A stretch of 64,000 nt of DNA from Chryseobacterium ginsenosidimutans (GCF_030823405.1 NZ_JAUSXC010000001.1:682001-746000), one strand, 5' to 3'; shown: positions 31,599 to 40,410, numbered from the stretch's first letter. The notes: generated by a model from the sequence alone, not told the origin. A program made the numbers and translations.

Positions 31599-32435
31599 AT
31601 GTTACCAATAATCTCACCTTCTGAATTAAAAAATCTTTCGGTAGAAAATATTATCATTCTAGATGCAAGAGTCGGGAAAGATGTTCATCAAAATTACCTT
31701 GGTAAACATATTAAAGGAGCAAGATTCATTAATTTGGATAAAGATCTGGCTGAAATTGGTGAAGATGCGGCTTTTGGAGGAAGACATCCGCTTCCGAAAA
31801 TTGAAAAGTTTGCAGAAACACTTTCAAATCTCGGAATTTCGGAAGATTCCCATGTTGTTGTTTATGATGATAAAAATGGATCAAATGCAGCTGCGAGAGC
31901 TTGGTGGATGCTGAAATCTTTTGGACTTGAGAATGTTCAGGTTCTGGATGGCGGATTTCAAAATGCAGAAAAAGAAGAACTGCAGTTTTCTTCAGGAGAG
32001 GAAATCTTTGAGAAGACCGAATTAATTGAAAAAGATACATGGCTTTTTCCTGTTTCGGCTTTAGAAGTTGTTGAAAATGAGTTAACAAACAATTATTCAA
32101 CCGTAATTGATGTAAGAGATGCTTATCGTTATAAAGGTGAATCTGAACCGATTGATTTAATTGCCGGTCATATTCCGGGAGCAATAAATATTCCTTTTTC
32201 TGAAAATCTTGATGAAGAGGGGATTTTCCTGAAACCTGAAGTTTTAAAAGAAAAATATTCGAAATTATTAGAAAATAAACCTCAAAATTTGATAATTCAC
32301 TGTGGTTCCGGAGTTACAGCGTGTCACACGATTTTGGCTTTGAATTATGCAGGTTTTACAATTCCTAATTTGTATGTTGGCTCTTGGAGTGAATGGAGTA
32401 GAAGAGAGGGAAAAGAAATTGCAAAAGAAATCTAA
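31599..32435 (+). CDS. Rhodanese-type sulfurtransferase (thiosulfate/3-mercaptopyruvate)
   Basis: Two rhodanese domains in 278 aa. The inactive N-terminal domain has ILDARVGKDVHQNYLGKHIKGARFINLD and SNAAARAWWMLKSFG. The C-terminal domain has VIDVRDAYRYKGESEPIDLIAGHIPGAINIPF and the catalytic loop HCGSGVTACH with Cys at residue 235. A CGSGVTA-type loop is typical of 3-mercaptopyruvate sulfurtransferases, so that substrate is more likely than thiosulfate. It follows the HMG-CoA lyase gene by 55 bases, possibly co-transcribed, and ends in a terminator. Confidence 0.9.
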   Translation: MLPIISPSELKNLSVENIIILDARVGKDVHQNYLGKHIKGARFINLDKDLAEIGEDAAFGGRHPLPKIEKFAETLSNLGISEDSHVVVYDDKNGSNAAARAWWMLKSFGLENVQVLDGGFQNAEKEELQFSSGEEIFEKTELIEKDTWLFPVSALEVVENELTNNYSTVIDVRDAYRYKGESEPIDLIAGHIPGAINIPFSENLDEEGIFLKPEVLKEKYSKLLENKPQNLIIHCGSGVTACHTILALNYAGFTIPNLYVGSWSEWSRREGKEIAKEI

Positions 32436-32480
32436 GAAAATATTCCTTTACCATTTCTTGATGGTAATTAACAAAATAAA

Positions 32481-32510
32481 AGGCTGCCAAAATTGACAGC
32501 CTGTTTTATT
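32481..32510. terminator. Bidirectional terminator
   Basis: AGGCTG (32481-32486) pairs with CAGCCT (32497-32502), extended by CAA/TTG inside, followed by TGTTTTATTTT. It lies between the convergent sulfurtransferase and SufT-like genes. Confidence 0.8.
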
Positions 32511-32522
32511 TTAATTAGAGTT

Positions 32523-32849
32523 TTAAAGCATTCCCAGCTCAAACTTCGCTTCTTCACTCATCATATCCTTGTTCCAGCTTGGTTCGAAAGTAAGCTCCAA
32601 ATCAACGCTTTTCACATTTTCCACTTCTCCAACCTTATCTTTTACTTCCTGTGGAAGGGTTTCTGCAACCGGACAGTTTGGTGTAGTAAGTGTCATAATA
32701 ATTTTCACATCACCATCTTCAGAGATCTGAACGTCATAAATAAGTCCTAATTCGTAAATATCCACCGGAATTTCGGGGTCGTACACGGTTTTTAAAACTC
32801 CAATGATTTCTTCTCCTATATCGGCAATTTGATCGTCTGTAAATTTCAT
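32523..32849 (-). CDS. MIP18/DUF59 family Fe-S assembly protein (SufT-like)
   Basis: 108-aa cytoplasmic protein. The sequence VYDPEIPVDIYELGLIYDVQI and MTLTTPNCPVAETLPQEV is the DUF59/MIP18 core, with the conserved Cys in TPNCP. The closing LTFEPSWNKDMMSEEAKFELGML is the usual SUF-associated form. Members help mature iron-sulfur proteins. It starts 3 bases from the end of the exonuclease gene, part of a four-gene minus-strand unit (34423 to 32523). Confidence 0.9.
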   Translation of the reverse strand: MKFTDDQIADIGEEIIGVLKTVYDPEIPVDIYELGLIYDVQISEDGDVKIIMTLTTPNCPVAETLPQEVKDKVGEVENVKSVDLELTFEPSWNKDMMSEEAKFELGML

Positions 32850-32852
32850 TTT

Positions 32853-33557
32853 TTAATCTAGATTGATATTCCTTTTCAACAAATCTTCCTGACGCATCCG
32901 CCGGAAAATATTTGCCAAAGTTAAGACATCTTTTTCACAATAGTCAACTATTCTTTGCAAGTCTTTTTCTATGTAGTAGATTGATGAAACCATTGAGCCG
33001 TCAATGTCGTCCTTCGGAGTCGGAATCCCAAAAATGTGAGCCAGTAGTTCTAAGGAAATGAAGCTTTTATAATCTCCGAACTTCCATAATTCCATGGTGT
33101 CAATATGTGGTATCTCCCAAGGTTTTTTTCCAAACATCTGAAAGGGAGTAGGAGGCATCATCCCATTGATTAAAAATCTTCTTGCAATCCATGGAAAATC
33201 AAATTCTTTTCCGTTGTGAGCGCAGAGAATAACGTCTCGAAGTCTGGGGCTGTTAAAAATCTCGCCAAATTCTAACAACATTTTCTTTTCATCATCATCA
33301 GCAAAACTTTTAATTTTTAAAGTTTCATTTTTTTCAACCATTCCGATTGTAATGCAGATTATTTTACCAAATTCTGCCATAATTCCTGCTCTTTCGGAAT
33401 AAAATTCTTCAGCTGAAAATTCATCTTTTCTTTGAAATTTAGTTTTTTTGTCCCAAAGTTTTTGATCAGTTTCGGGTAGTTCCTCCCAAGAACCCGTTCT
33501 CGGAACGGTCTCGATATCAATGAACAAAACTCGCTCTAATGGAATGTGCTGTATCAT
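32853..33557 (-). CDS. 3'-5' exonuclease, DEDD type (PolB-like exonuclease domain)
   Basis: 234-aa RNase H-like nuclease. The metal ligands fit VLFIDIETVP (Asp14 and Glu16), ILCAHNGKEFDFPWIARRF (Asp) and the last motif IVDYCEKDVLTLANIFRR (Asp). It is a stand-alone exonuclease domain rather than a polymerase, as in the PF10108 type. The target nucleic acid is unknown; repair or RNA turnover is possible. It lies between the CsaA-like and SufT-like genes in a tight unit. Confidence 0.88.
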   Translation of the reverse strand: MIQHIPLERVLFIDIETVPRTGSWEELPETDQKLWDKKTKFQRKDEFSAEEFYSERAGIMAEFGKIICITIGMVEKNETLKIKSFADDDEKKMLLEFGEIFNSPRLRDVILCAHNGKEFDFPWIARRFLINGMMPPTPFQMFGKKPWEIPHIDTMELWKFGDYKSFISLELLAHIFGIPTPKDDIDGSMVSSIYYIEKDLQRIVDYCEKDVLTLANIFRRMRQEDLLKRNINLD

Positions 33558-33569
33558 GTGCTTTTTAAT

Positions 33570-33917
33570 TTATCCGACTTGCAATCCGTTTTTTGCAGGC
33601 AAAGAGGGTGTCAAAAGTGTTATATCTTTTGGATCTTCACCATAAACACCTAACACAAGACATTCACTAAAAAAATTAGCAATCTGTTTTTTAGGAAAAT
33701 TAACAACAGCCAAAATCTGTTTACCGATTAATTCGTCTTTTTGATATAATGAAGTGATTTGAGCAGAAGATTTTTTAATTCCCAGGTCTCCAAAGTCTAT
33801 TTCTAACTGATAAGAAGGATTTCTGGCTTTTTCAAAATCGCTTACTGAGATGATGGTTCCGCATCTGATATCTATTTTCTCAAAATCTGTCCAAGATATT
33901 TCAGGCTTTATTGTCAT
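33570..33917 (-). CDS. csaA: CsaA-like tRNA-binding protein
   Basis: 115-aa OB-fold protein: FEKIDIRCGTIISVSDFEKARNPSYQLEIDFGDLGIKKSSAQIT, then QILAVVNFPKKQIANFFSECLVLG and a closing LTPSLPAKNGLQVG. This is the EMAP/TRBP domain as a stand-alone homodimeric tRNA-binding or chaperone-like protein. Its first codons overlap the end of the upstream HExxH-protein gene by 4 bases, a sign of translational coupling. Confidence 0.9.
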   Translation of the reverse strand: MTIKPEISWTDFEKIDIRCGTIISVSDFEKARNPSYQLEIDFGDLGIKKSSAQITSLYQKDELIGKQILAVVNFPKKQIANFFSECLVLGVYGEDPKDITLLTPSLPAKNGLQVG

Positions 33918-34423
33918 GATAATGAATTGATTAATTGTTCTACTTCTGTTTTCTGTTGTGCATATTTTTGTTGTAATTCCGAACCTTCGCCCATTCTTTT
34001 GTAATATTCCATTGCTTTATTACCAAAAGCTTTTTTATAAAAATCAGAAACTTCAGGAATTTGAGGAAAAACGGTATGATAAAGCATTTCGTAATATGCC
34101 TGAAATTCTCTTTCGTTCTTATCTTCAATCACATTTCCCGGAGCTTTCTGTCTTACATGAAGCATTTCGTGAGCGACCATATTTAAGACCAAATTCAGGT
34201 CAAAATCAAATAGATTTTTAGGAATCATTACTTTTTGTAAGCCTCCCAATTCACCTTCTGCCGTCAAAAGTAATGAGTTGGAAGAAAGTTCTTCCCGAAA
34301 GCCAAATCCACTGAAGTTTTCGTGTTCCAGATCAAAAGAACGGATTAAATATTCTGCCGCATCAATGATTTGGTCATGTTCTTTGTAAGCGTCAAGATGT
34401 GGGCTGACTTGTTCGAAATTCAT
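33914..34423 (-). CDS. Putative small zinc metallopeptidase-like protein (169 aa)
   Basis: The only clear motif is an HExxH site in VLNMVAHEMLHVRQKAPG (about residues 84-90), preceded by a hydrophobic helix. A later Glu in NEREFQAYYEMLYH could be the third metal ligand, as in gluzincins. There is no signal peptide, so it is cytoplasmic. The C-terminus is a helical, Lys/Gln-rich tail. Peptidase activity is inferred from the motif alone. It overlaps csaA by 4 bases and heads the unit. Confidence 0.65.
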   Translation of the reverse strand: MNFEQVSPHLDAYKEHDQIIDAAEYLIRSFDLEHENFSGFGFREELSSNSLLLTAEGELGGLQKVMIPKNLFDFDLNLVLNMVAHEMLHVRQKAPGNVIEDKNEREFQAYYEMLYHTVFPQIPEVSDFYKKAFGNKAMEYYKRMGEGSELQQKYAQQKTEVEQLINSLS

Positions 34424-34627
34424 CTTAAAATATGTTTTAACAAATGTATTAAAATATTAAAGCTTAAAAAATGATTTTTAAAATATAAAAGTTTTGCTAT
34501 TGAAAATCAATTGGTTATTAATTTTTTATAACGTTTTTGTTAATTCCAATGCAAGATTTGCAAAAAAGCGGATTTATATAAATGAGTACTCAAAAGAATA
34601 ATGTTAAATGCTAAAAAATTAAAAATA

Positions 34628-35203
34628 ATGAAGAGATTAAAAGTACTTAAATCTTTAGTGGTTGCAATGATTGTGTTTTTAGGACTTTCCTTAACGTCTT
34701 GTAATAATGATAGATATGAGCCTGTTGCAGTGAAGTTGAGTGATGTAAATGGAAATTACAAAGCAAGACTGATCACTTCCCAAGGAGGAAAATTTAATGA
34801 AAAGCTCATTGATTTTGTGGCTAAAGATACAATCATCACTTTCAAGGATTTTCCCGTAAGAGAAATTGTAAAAACAGTCGTTACAGATCCGGTAAAGGCA
34901 GATACAGCTTTGGCTCATATTGCAAAAATTGAATATAAGTTGAATTATAAATCAAAATTGAACGTGGATCAGAACGTTGTTGAACTCACTTTTGAGCCAA
35001 AAACTTTAGTTTTTCAAATTCCTGTGGATGGGGTTACAAAAAATGCAGTAGTGAAGATGGTGGCTAAACAAAAAGGGTTCTTTGTAGGATATGACTGGTC
35101 TGTGAGATTTGGATTGGAAGCAGAAAAAATAACCGTTGACGGAGTAGATTTGACTCCTTATCAGACCATAAAATATGATATTCCGATCAGTGTTAAGAAT
35201 TAA
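34628..35203 (+). CDS. DUF4840-like lipoprotein (191 aa)
   Basis: I use the ATG at 34628 (MKRLKVLKSLVV), which begins a proper signal peptide. The lipobox is GLSLTSC. After the Cys the pattern PVAVKLSDVNGNYKARLITSQGG resembles DUF4840, a beta-rich lipoprotein family of Bacteroidota. It is probably anchored in the outer membrane. The ECF sigma gene starts 100 bases downstream from its own promoter. Confidence 0.72.
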   Translation: MKRLKVLKSLVVAMIVFLGLSLTSCNNDRYEPVAVKLSDVNGNYKARLITSQGGKFNEKLIDFVAKDTIITFKDFPVREIVKTVVTDPVKADTALAHIAKIEYKLNYKSKLNVDQNVVELTFEPKTLVFQIPVDGVTKNAVVKMVAKQKGFFVGYDWSVRFGLEAEKITVDGVDLTPYQTIKYDIPISVKN

Positions 35204-35228
35204 ATAATGGTTATTGTCAAGTAGGTTA

Positions 35229-35245
35229 AGCCTCAAATTGAGGCT
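35229..35245. promoter_or_regulatory. Palindrome upstream of the sigma-factor promoter
   Basis: AGCCTCAA-A-TTGAGGCT is a perfect 17-bp inverted repeat ending 3 bases before the -7 element. There is no T run after it, so an operator is more likely than a terminator for the upstream lipoprotein gene. Confidence 0.5.
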
Positions 35246-35248
35246 GCC

Positions 35249-35256
35249 TATCTTTG
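35249..35256 (+). promoter_or_regulatory. -7 element TATCTTTG of the ECF sigma operon
   Basis: Perfect TAnnTTTG, 48 bases before the ATG at 35304. The -33 region is occupied by the palindrome, whose TTG (35238-35240) is too close to act as -33. An activator or alternative sigma factor may be needed. Confidence 0.55.
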
Positions 35257-35303
35257 CATTATGTTAAATTGACAGCTTAATTGTGAGATATCATCATTAG
35301 TTA

Positions 35304-35870
35304 ATGAAAGAAAATAAGGAGCAGATTTTAGTAAACCGCCTTTTGCAAAAGGAAGAAGCGGCTTGGAAGGAGCTTTTCGGAGCTTATTCAGGCAGTCTTA
35401 CTTATGTCTGTTCTAGATATGTTATTGATAAAGATGATGTTCACGACGTTTTGCAGAATAGTTTTATACAAATGTTCCGTTCAATCGGTTCTTTTGAATA
35501 TAGAGGAAGTGGTTCTTTGAAAGCTTGGATTACAAGAATTGTGGTAAATGAATCTTTAAAATATATCAGACAAAATTCTGATTTTAAAACGGTTTCAGAA
35601 GATTTTGAAATTCCTGATGAGCAGGATGATGAAGATCCGGATTTTGAAGAAATTTCACAACAGACCATCATGATAATGATTCGTACTCTTCCTGATGGCT
35701 ACAGGACAGTTTTCAACCTGTATGTTTTTGAGAAGAAGAGCCATAAAGAGATCGCAGAAATACTGGGAATTGCAGAAAATTCTTCGGCTTCACAGTTTCA
35801 CAGAGCAAAATCAATACTTGCCCAGAAAATAAAAGAATATAAAATGTCTAAAGCAGCGCAATATGAGTAA
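35304..35870 (+). CDS. ECF-type RNA polymerase sigma factor
   Basis: 188-aa sigma-70 family protein with region 2 (YVCSRYVIDKDDVHDVLQNSFIQMFRSIGSFEYRGSGSLKAWITRIVVNESL) and region 4 (IRTLPDGYRTVFNLYVFEKKSHKEIAEILGIAENSSASQFHRAKSIL). It lacks regions 1 and 3, as ECF factors do. It overlaps the next gene by 8 bases, which is the expected place for an anti-sigma factor. A T9SS cargo gene follows, so the regulon may concern surface proteins. Confidence 0.95.
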   Translation: MKENKEQILVNRLLQKEEAAWKELFGAYSGSLTYVCSRYVIDKDDVHDVLQNSFIQMFRSIGSFEYRGSGSLKAWITRIVVNESLKYIRQNSDFKTVSEDFEIPDEQDDEDPDFEEISQQTIMIMIRTLPDGYRTVFNLYVFEKKSHKEIAEILGIAENSSASQFHRAKSILAQKIKEYKMSKAAQYE

Positions 35871-37281
35871 TGAATGGCTAAATGATCTGCGCAGTAAAAT
35901 GGAAGATCACACGGAAGATGTGCCTGATGGATTGTGGGAAAATATCAGGGACGAATTATTTGATGAAGATGAAGTAAAGAACTCTGTTCTTGGCTTAGTG
36001 AATAATGATCTGAAAGCGCAGGGAAAAGTCATTAAGAAAAGTAATCATAAATCTCTACTTTATCGTATTGGCGGTGTGGCAGCAGCGATTGCAATGTTCT
36101 TTATTTTGGGCAGGTTAATTGATTTTAATGGTAAAAAAGAGCCTTTACAGCAATCAAAATATGTTGATAAAACTAAAAAAGGATCCGAAGAGCTCAATTC
36201 TTACCATCAGAAACTATCAGGCAAAAAAGAGAATACGTCTGTTAAAGATGCTTTTAAAGAAAAAAATGATTTAATTAATTCGCAAGGAAAATTACCCAAT
36301 AAGGTTTTCGCAGAAAATAATCTTGAAAATCTTTTAAATAAGACAAAAAATTCTGAAACTGATCTTTGGACAGACAAAATTCTTGAAAACAAAAAAGGAA
36401 ATCAGGCTGAGAGTTTATTCAACCAAAATAATCAAAACTTAGCTCAGGAACAAAACAGTACTGCTGTTGAAAAGCAAAACAACAATGAAGAGGCAGAAAC
36501 TCACGAGCTCCTTACTAAACAGGAAAGAGAACGGAAGGAAAAATTTGAGGAAGCGGAAAAAATGAAGTTAGCTGGAAACAAATCTAAAAAAAACTGGATG
36601 TTAGGAGTGCTCACGGGTAATGCTTCTTCAAATACGACCGACCAGTTCCCCGGATATGCTACTTTGAATGGGACTACACTAAGTCTTCCTGAAGTTTGGA
36701 GCGTGGGTTATGAGGAAAATCCTTTGATGGCGATACTTATAGCCAATCAGGATAAAAAAGTGGATGCAACAATTAAACATAAAACACCCATCACTTTCGG
36801 AGCTTCTGTTTATTATAATATCGGAAAAAGATGGGGAATAGGAACGGGAATTAATTATACAAAACTTTCGGCAGGGCTTACTTCCGGAAGCAATGATTAC
36901 TTTATCAGCAGTGAGCAGAATATTCATTACGTGGGAATTCCGGTTCAGGTTAATTATAATGTGATTCAGAAAGGTGCTTTCACGGGTTATGTGACAGGAG
37001 GAGGAGTTGTGGAAAAAGCTGTTTCTGGAGATATTAAAACTAAATATATCGTGGATGGAGTGGTGAAGGAAGAAACCACAGAGGATATCAGTGAAAAACC
37101 TGTTCAGATTTCGGTAAATAGTGCGGTCGGATTGCAGTTGAAAGTAATTAAAAATATCGGAATTTATGCCGAACCGGGGATCGGATATCATTTTAATGAC
37201 AAGAGTTCATTGAATACTATTTATAAAGAAAAGCCTTTGAATTTCAATCTGAAATTCGGGATAAGAATATTGCTTGATTAA
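35863..37281 (+). CDS. Membrane protein with anti-sigma-like N-terminus and outer-membrane-type beta-barrel
   Basis: 472 aa in three parts. Residues 1-60 are acidic and cytoplasmic (NEWLNDLRSKMEDHTEDVPDGLWENI), as in anti-sigma proteins that hold an ECF factor. One membrane helix follows (about 66-85, LLYRIGGVAAAIAMFFILGR). A long Asn/Lys/Glu-rich linker with coiled-coil character covers about 90-240. The last 230 residues read as a PorT-like barrel: ITFGASVYYNIGKRWGIGTGINYTK, HYVGIPVQVNYNVI and FNLKFGIRILLD. A chain with an inner-membrane helix and a barrel may span both membranes. It overlaps the sigma gene by 8 bases. Confidence 0.85.
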   Translation: MSNEWLNDLRSKMEDHTEDVPDGLWENIRDELFDEDEVKNSVLGLVNNDLKAQGKVIKKSNHKSLLYRIGGVAAAIAMFFILGRLIDFNGKKEPLQQSKYVDKTKKGSEELNSYHQKLSGKKENTSVKDAFKEKNDLINSQGKLPNKVFAENNLENLLNKTKNSETDLWTDKILENKKGNQAESLFNQNNQNLAQEQNSTAVEKQNNNEEAETHELLTKQERERKEKFEEAEKMKLAGNKSKKNWMLGVLTGNASSNTTDQFPGYATLNGTTLSLPEVWSVGYEENPLMAILIANQDKKVDATIKHKTPITFGASVYYNIGKRWGIGTGINYTKLSAGLTSGSNDYFISSEQNIHYVGIPVQVNYNVIQKGAFTGYVTGGGVVEKAVSGDIKTKYIVDGVVKEETTEDISEKPVQISVNSAVGLQLKVIKNIGIYAEPGIGYHFNDKSSLNTIYKEKPLNFNLKFGIRILLD

Positions 37282-37318
37282 ATAAGCCTTAAACACCAAA
37301 ATCAAATAAATTCTTTAT

Positions 37319-38287
37319 ATGAAAGCAAGACTAATTTTTTTAAGTCTTTTATTTTTAAGTCTATTAAATTTAAAAGCGCAGCAGTGTAACCCGACCATTA
37401 CAAGTCCAAGACTGGGAACAATGTTCCCGGACAAGGTGGTTTTTTGTAATTCTGAAAGTGAAACACTTTCCACAACGCAGACGTATGCCACTTATCAATG
37501 GTATAAACAGGAATGGGATTGGCAGACACCAAACACAAATCCTTGGGTTCCGATTACAGGAGCTACTTTGCAGACTTTGACGATTAATGGAACAAGCGAT
37601 ATGTTGTATTATTTCAAAGTAGAAGTTACACAAAATGACTGTACTGCCGAAAGCGAGCCTGTTATGGCAGATGGATATGCTTATGGACTTCCATTTATGA
37701 TGGCAGATTTTCAGCCAGGAACTTACGAAGAAGTAAATGGTGAATATAACGTTTGTAGCGGAGCTTCTGTACAGCTTAATGACGGATACCCATTGGTTTA
37801 TGGTGCTCATACGTGGTTTAAATGTGTTCCGGGAACTATTCCGGCTTCACCGGCTGATCCATGTATTATCCCTGGAGCAACGGGAGATTCTTATACGGCA
37901 ACAGATTCCGGAAATTACGGATTTTATGCCTGTACGGAATACTGCCCTGATCAATGTGAATTTTTAGGTGATTTTGCATTCATTAAGTTAAATTTCGGTA
38001 GCTGGAATTTCTGTGGAAATCTTTCAACAGGAGAAACAAAACCAAAAGAGAATAGCTTAAGTATTTATCCGAACCCTGCGACACAGGTTTTATACATCGG
38101 AAGAGAATCCGACAAAAAATATCCTGAAGTTTCTATTATTGATATGTCAGGAAAACTGATTCAGCAGAAAAAAGATCATACCTATAATGAGGCAATCGAC
38201 GTAAGCAGCCTTGTTCCGGGAATCTACATGATTGTTTCTAAAAGTGCAAACGGTAAGTTGTACAGGAATAAATTCATCAAAAAATAG
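37319..38287 (+). CDS. Secreted protein with T9SS type A sorting domain (322 aa)
   Basis: Signal peptide MKARLIFLSLLFLSLLNLKAQ. The passenger has Ig-like features and paired Cys (CNPTITSPRLGTMFP, YQWYKQEW, TCTAESEPV-like region and CPDQCEF). The C-terminal 75 residues are a type A T9SS domain: LSIYPNPATQVLYIG, then VSIIDMSGKLIQQKK and the closing GIYMIVSKSANGKLYRNKFIKK. It is exported across the outer membrane and attached or released at the surface. It is third in the sigma operon, 37 bases after the barrel gene. Confidence 0.88.
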   Translation: MKARLIFLSLLFLSLLNLKAQQCNPTITSPRLGTMFPDKVVFCNSESETLSTTQTYATYQWYKQEWDWQTPNTNPWVPITGATLQTLTINGTSDMLYYFKVEVTQNDCTAESEPVMADGYAYGLPFMMADFQPGTYEEVNGEYNVCSGASVQLNDGYPLVYGAHTWFKCVPGTIPASPADPCIIPGATGDSYTATDSGNYGFYACTEYCPDQCEFLGDFAFIKLNFGSWNFCGNLSTGETKPKENSLSIYPNPATQVLYIGRESDKKYPEVSIIDMSGKLIQQKKDHTYNEAIDVSSLVPGIYMIVSKSANGKLYRNKFIKK

Positions 38288-38339
38288 AACATCGATAAAA
38301 TCCAATACAGTGGATTTAGTTTTTTCAATAATTCTCTCA

Positions 38340-38371
38340 AGAGACTGTTTTTTTAAGCAGTCTCTTTTTTA
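38340..38371 (+). terminator. Terminator of the sigma operon
   Basis: AGAGACTG (38340-38347) pairs with CAGTCTCT (38358-38365), followed by six T. Confidence 0.85.
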
Positions 38372-38377
38372 TAACAT

Positions 38378-38409
38378 AAAAAACTACCTCATTCTTGAAG
38401 TAGTTTTTA
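38378..38409 (-). terminator. Terminator of the DUF3078 gene
   Basis: Minus strand: AAAAACTAC (38408-38400) and GTAGTTTTT (38387-38379) with further T after the stem. Confidence 0.75.
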
Positions 38410-38422
38410 TTTAACTAAAAAA

Positions 38423-39346
38423 TTATTTTTTAATCCACCACTGGCTGTCTTTTCTGTCAGAACGTTTCACTCCGTTATCCAAAGTATAAGCAAAACCAAC
38501 TCCTAAAGTCTGTTTTAGCTGTGTTTTTTGAATTTGGTTGTGGTCATACAGAACATCGACCGTTATGTTTGAAGAAATGAATTTATTAACCTTTAAATTC
38601 AAAACCATTCCGTAAGCCAGAACCAGTCTTTCGGGATGATCCAGATAATTGGAGAAAACGGAAGCTGTATTTGTAATATTGACGTTTTCCATTAATTTAA
38701 CCTTATACAAAGCTGTTCCCAAAAAACCGAACTGAAGCAATGAAGAATCGCCATCAGCTTTTAAACCGTAATTTCCTGCCAATTGCAGATCTTTATCCAA
38801 AACGAAAACCCATCTTGCATTGCTGGGACGAAGGGTGACATTAATATTATCATTCGGTCTGTATGTAATACCCATCCCTACGTTCAAATATCCGGGGGCC
38901 ATAAAATTGGATATTTTTTTCGCTTCAGGATTATTTCCGTCTTCATATCCTGTAGCAAACTGAGACTGAAAGCCTGCTCCCGCAGAAAGATACCAGCTTT
39001 TTGAAACTTTCCTTCCATAGTTTGTAGAAACGTTGATCACATCCTGGGTTTTTCTTACACCTATTCCCTGCGTATCATTTTGGCCATAATTTAAAAGGAT
39101 GAGGTTTTCCCAAAGATCTTTGTCTTTTTCATAAGTGATATTGTAATCAACCCCGGCAAGCCAGCCTACGTTATTTGCGCCGCCACCGACCCAGTTTGAG
39201 AAGGCTGCCTGATTAATCATTAGAGACTGCTTTCCTAAAACCGACCAGTATTTTACCGTATCTGTGACTATAGAATCTTTTTTTATTTCCTGCGCATGAG
39301 CAAAGATTCCCAAAGGAATGGATAGAGCCATTAGAAACTTCTTCAT
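38423..39346 (-). CDS. DUF3078 protein (307 aa)
   Basis: Signal peptide MKKFLMALSIPLGIFAHAQ. The mature part starts with YWSVLGKQSLMINQAAFSNWVGGGANNVGWLAGVDYNITYEKDKDLWENLILLNYG, the characteristic DUF3078 opening. Strands continue to a final aromatic-rich TLGVGFAYTLDNG. The fold is a probable outer-membrane beta-barrel. Function unknown. It is a single-gene unit between two convergent or divergent neighbours. Confidence 0.85.
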   Translation of the reverse strand: MKKFLMALSIPLGIFAHAQEIKKDSIVTDTVKYWSVLGKQSLMINQAAFSNWVGGGANNVGWLAGVDYNITYEKDKDLWENLILLNYGQNDTQGIGVRKTQDVINVSTNYGRKVSKSWYLSAGAGFQSQFATGYEDGNNPEAKKISNFMAPGYLNVGMGITYRPNDNINVTLRPSNARWVFVLDKDLQLAGNYGLKADGDSSLLQFGFLGTALYKVKLMENVNITNTASVFSNYLDHPERLVLAYGMVLNLKVNKFISSNITVDVLYDHNQIQKTQLKQTLGVGFAYTLDNGVKRSDRKDSQWWIKK

Positions 39347-39618
39347 TATTCAAAATTTTCAATACAAAAATATTAAATATATTTTTTTGCTTTAGAACAG
39401 GCTTTAGACCATTATAAAATGGCCAAAATGTATTTTTTTTCTCACTATTTTTCACTAAAACCAAGCCACTTTAATTATTTCAGTGACAAAATATTATGCT
39501 GAAAATTTAAAAGAGATCAAAATCATAACTTTTTGTCTGAAATAAAATTCAAAGTGAACAATTCATCGACATTTTTTCCGAAATTTATCATTGGCTTTCC
39601 ATTTGACGTTGACACTCT

Positions 39619-40389
39619 ATGTTTAAAAATAATGTAATTTCCAAAAAAGCTGTTATATATCCTTTGCTGATGCTTGCGGCAATGTGGTTGGGTTATTTCC
39701 TTCAGCTGCAGGGCTTTTTTCAAAGCTGCTTCGGGGCAATCATTCCATTGTTGCCGGAAGGTCTGCTGGGAATTATTACGTCTCCTCTTTTACATGGAAA
39801 TATGGATCATATTGTAGGAAATTCGATACCTATTGCGGTATTGATGTTTTTGCTTTATCAATTTTATCCTTTAGTTGCCAATAAAGTTTTTATTATAGGT
39901 TGGCTTGCGACAGGATTTTTGGTCTGGCTCCTTCCTCCGATCGACATTATGACCGGAGATTATCTTTATACATGTACAATAGGGGCAAGTGGTGTTGTTT
40001 ATGTGCTTGCGTTTTTCCTGTTTTTCAGCGGAGTTTTTAAATGGAATGTTAAGCTTCTTACCATTTCCTTATTGGTTGTTTTATATTACGGAAGTCTGGT
40101 TTGGGGAATGTTACCCGAAGAATTGTTTTCGAACCTTCAGGAACCCAGCAAAATATCATGGCAAGCTCATGCTGCAGGTGCTTTTGTGGGTATTATTCTT
40201 GCATTTAGTTTTAAAAAAGTTGGTGATAAAAAGAAAAAATATATCTGGGAATTTCCCAATTATTACAGCGAAAAAGATGATAAGCTTTGGCAGGAATACA
40301 AAGAAAATCATCCTGAAGATTTTTTAGAGCTTCCTTATAAAAAGAAAGATGATATTTGGGATCGTCTGGATGAATTAAGAGGAAAATAA
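39619..40389 (+). CDS. Rhomboid family intramembrane serine protease
   Basis: 256 aa with six predicted membrane helices. The catalytic pair fits Ser124 in TIGASGVVYVL (GxSG motif) and His184 in SWQAHAAGAFVG. The loop HGNMDHIVGN (about residues 59-68) supplies the oxyanion-hole His/Asn. A cytoplasmic C-terminal tail (about 200-256) is Lys/Asp/Glu-rich with an FPNYYSEKDDKLWQEYKENHPEDF motif, an extension typical of flavobacterial members. It cleaves membrane proteins within helices; substrates are unknown. Confidence 0.92.
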   Translation: MFKNNVISKKAVIYPLLMLAAMWLGYFLQLQGFFQSCFGAIIPLLPEGLLGIITSPLLHGNMDHIVGNSIPIAVLMFLLYQFYPLVANKVFIIGWLATGFLVWLLPPIDIMTGDYLYTCTIGASGVVYVLAFFLFFSGVFKWNVKLLTISLLVVLYYGSLVWGMLPEELFSNLQEPSKISWQAHAAGAFVGIILAFSFKKVGDKKKKYIWEFPNYYSEKDDKLWQEYKENHPEDFLELPYKKKDDIWDRLDELRGK

Positions 40390-40402
40390 AAATAGAATTT
40401 GC

Positions 40403-40410
40403 TACATTTG
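40403..40410 (+). promoter_or_regulatory. -7 element TACATTTG of dprA
   Basis: TAnnTTTG placed 14 bases before the ATG at 40425, which supports that start codon. Confidence 0.5.
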
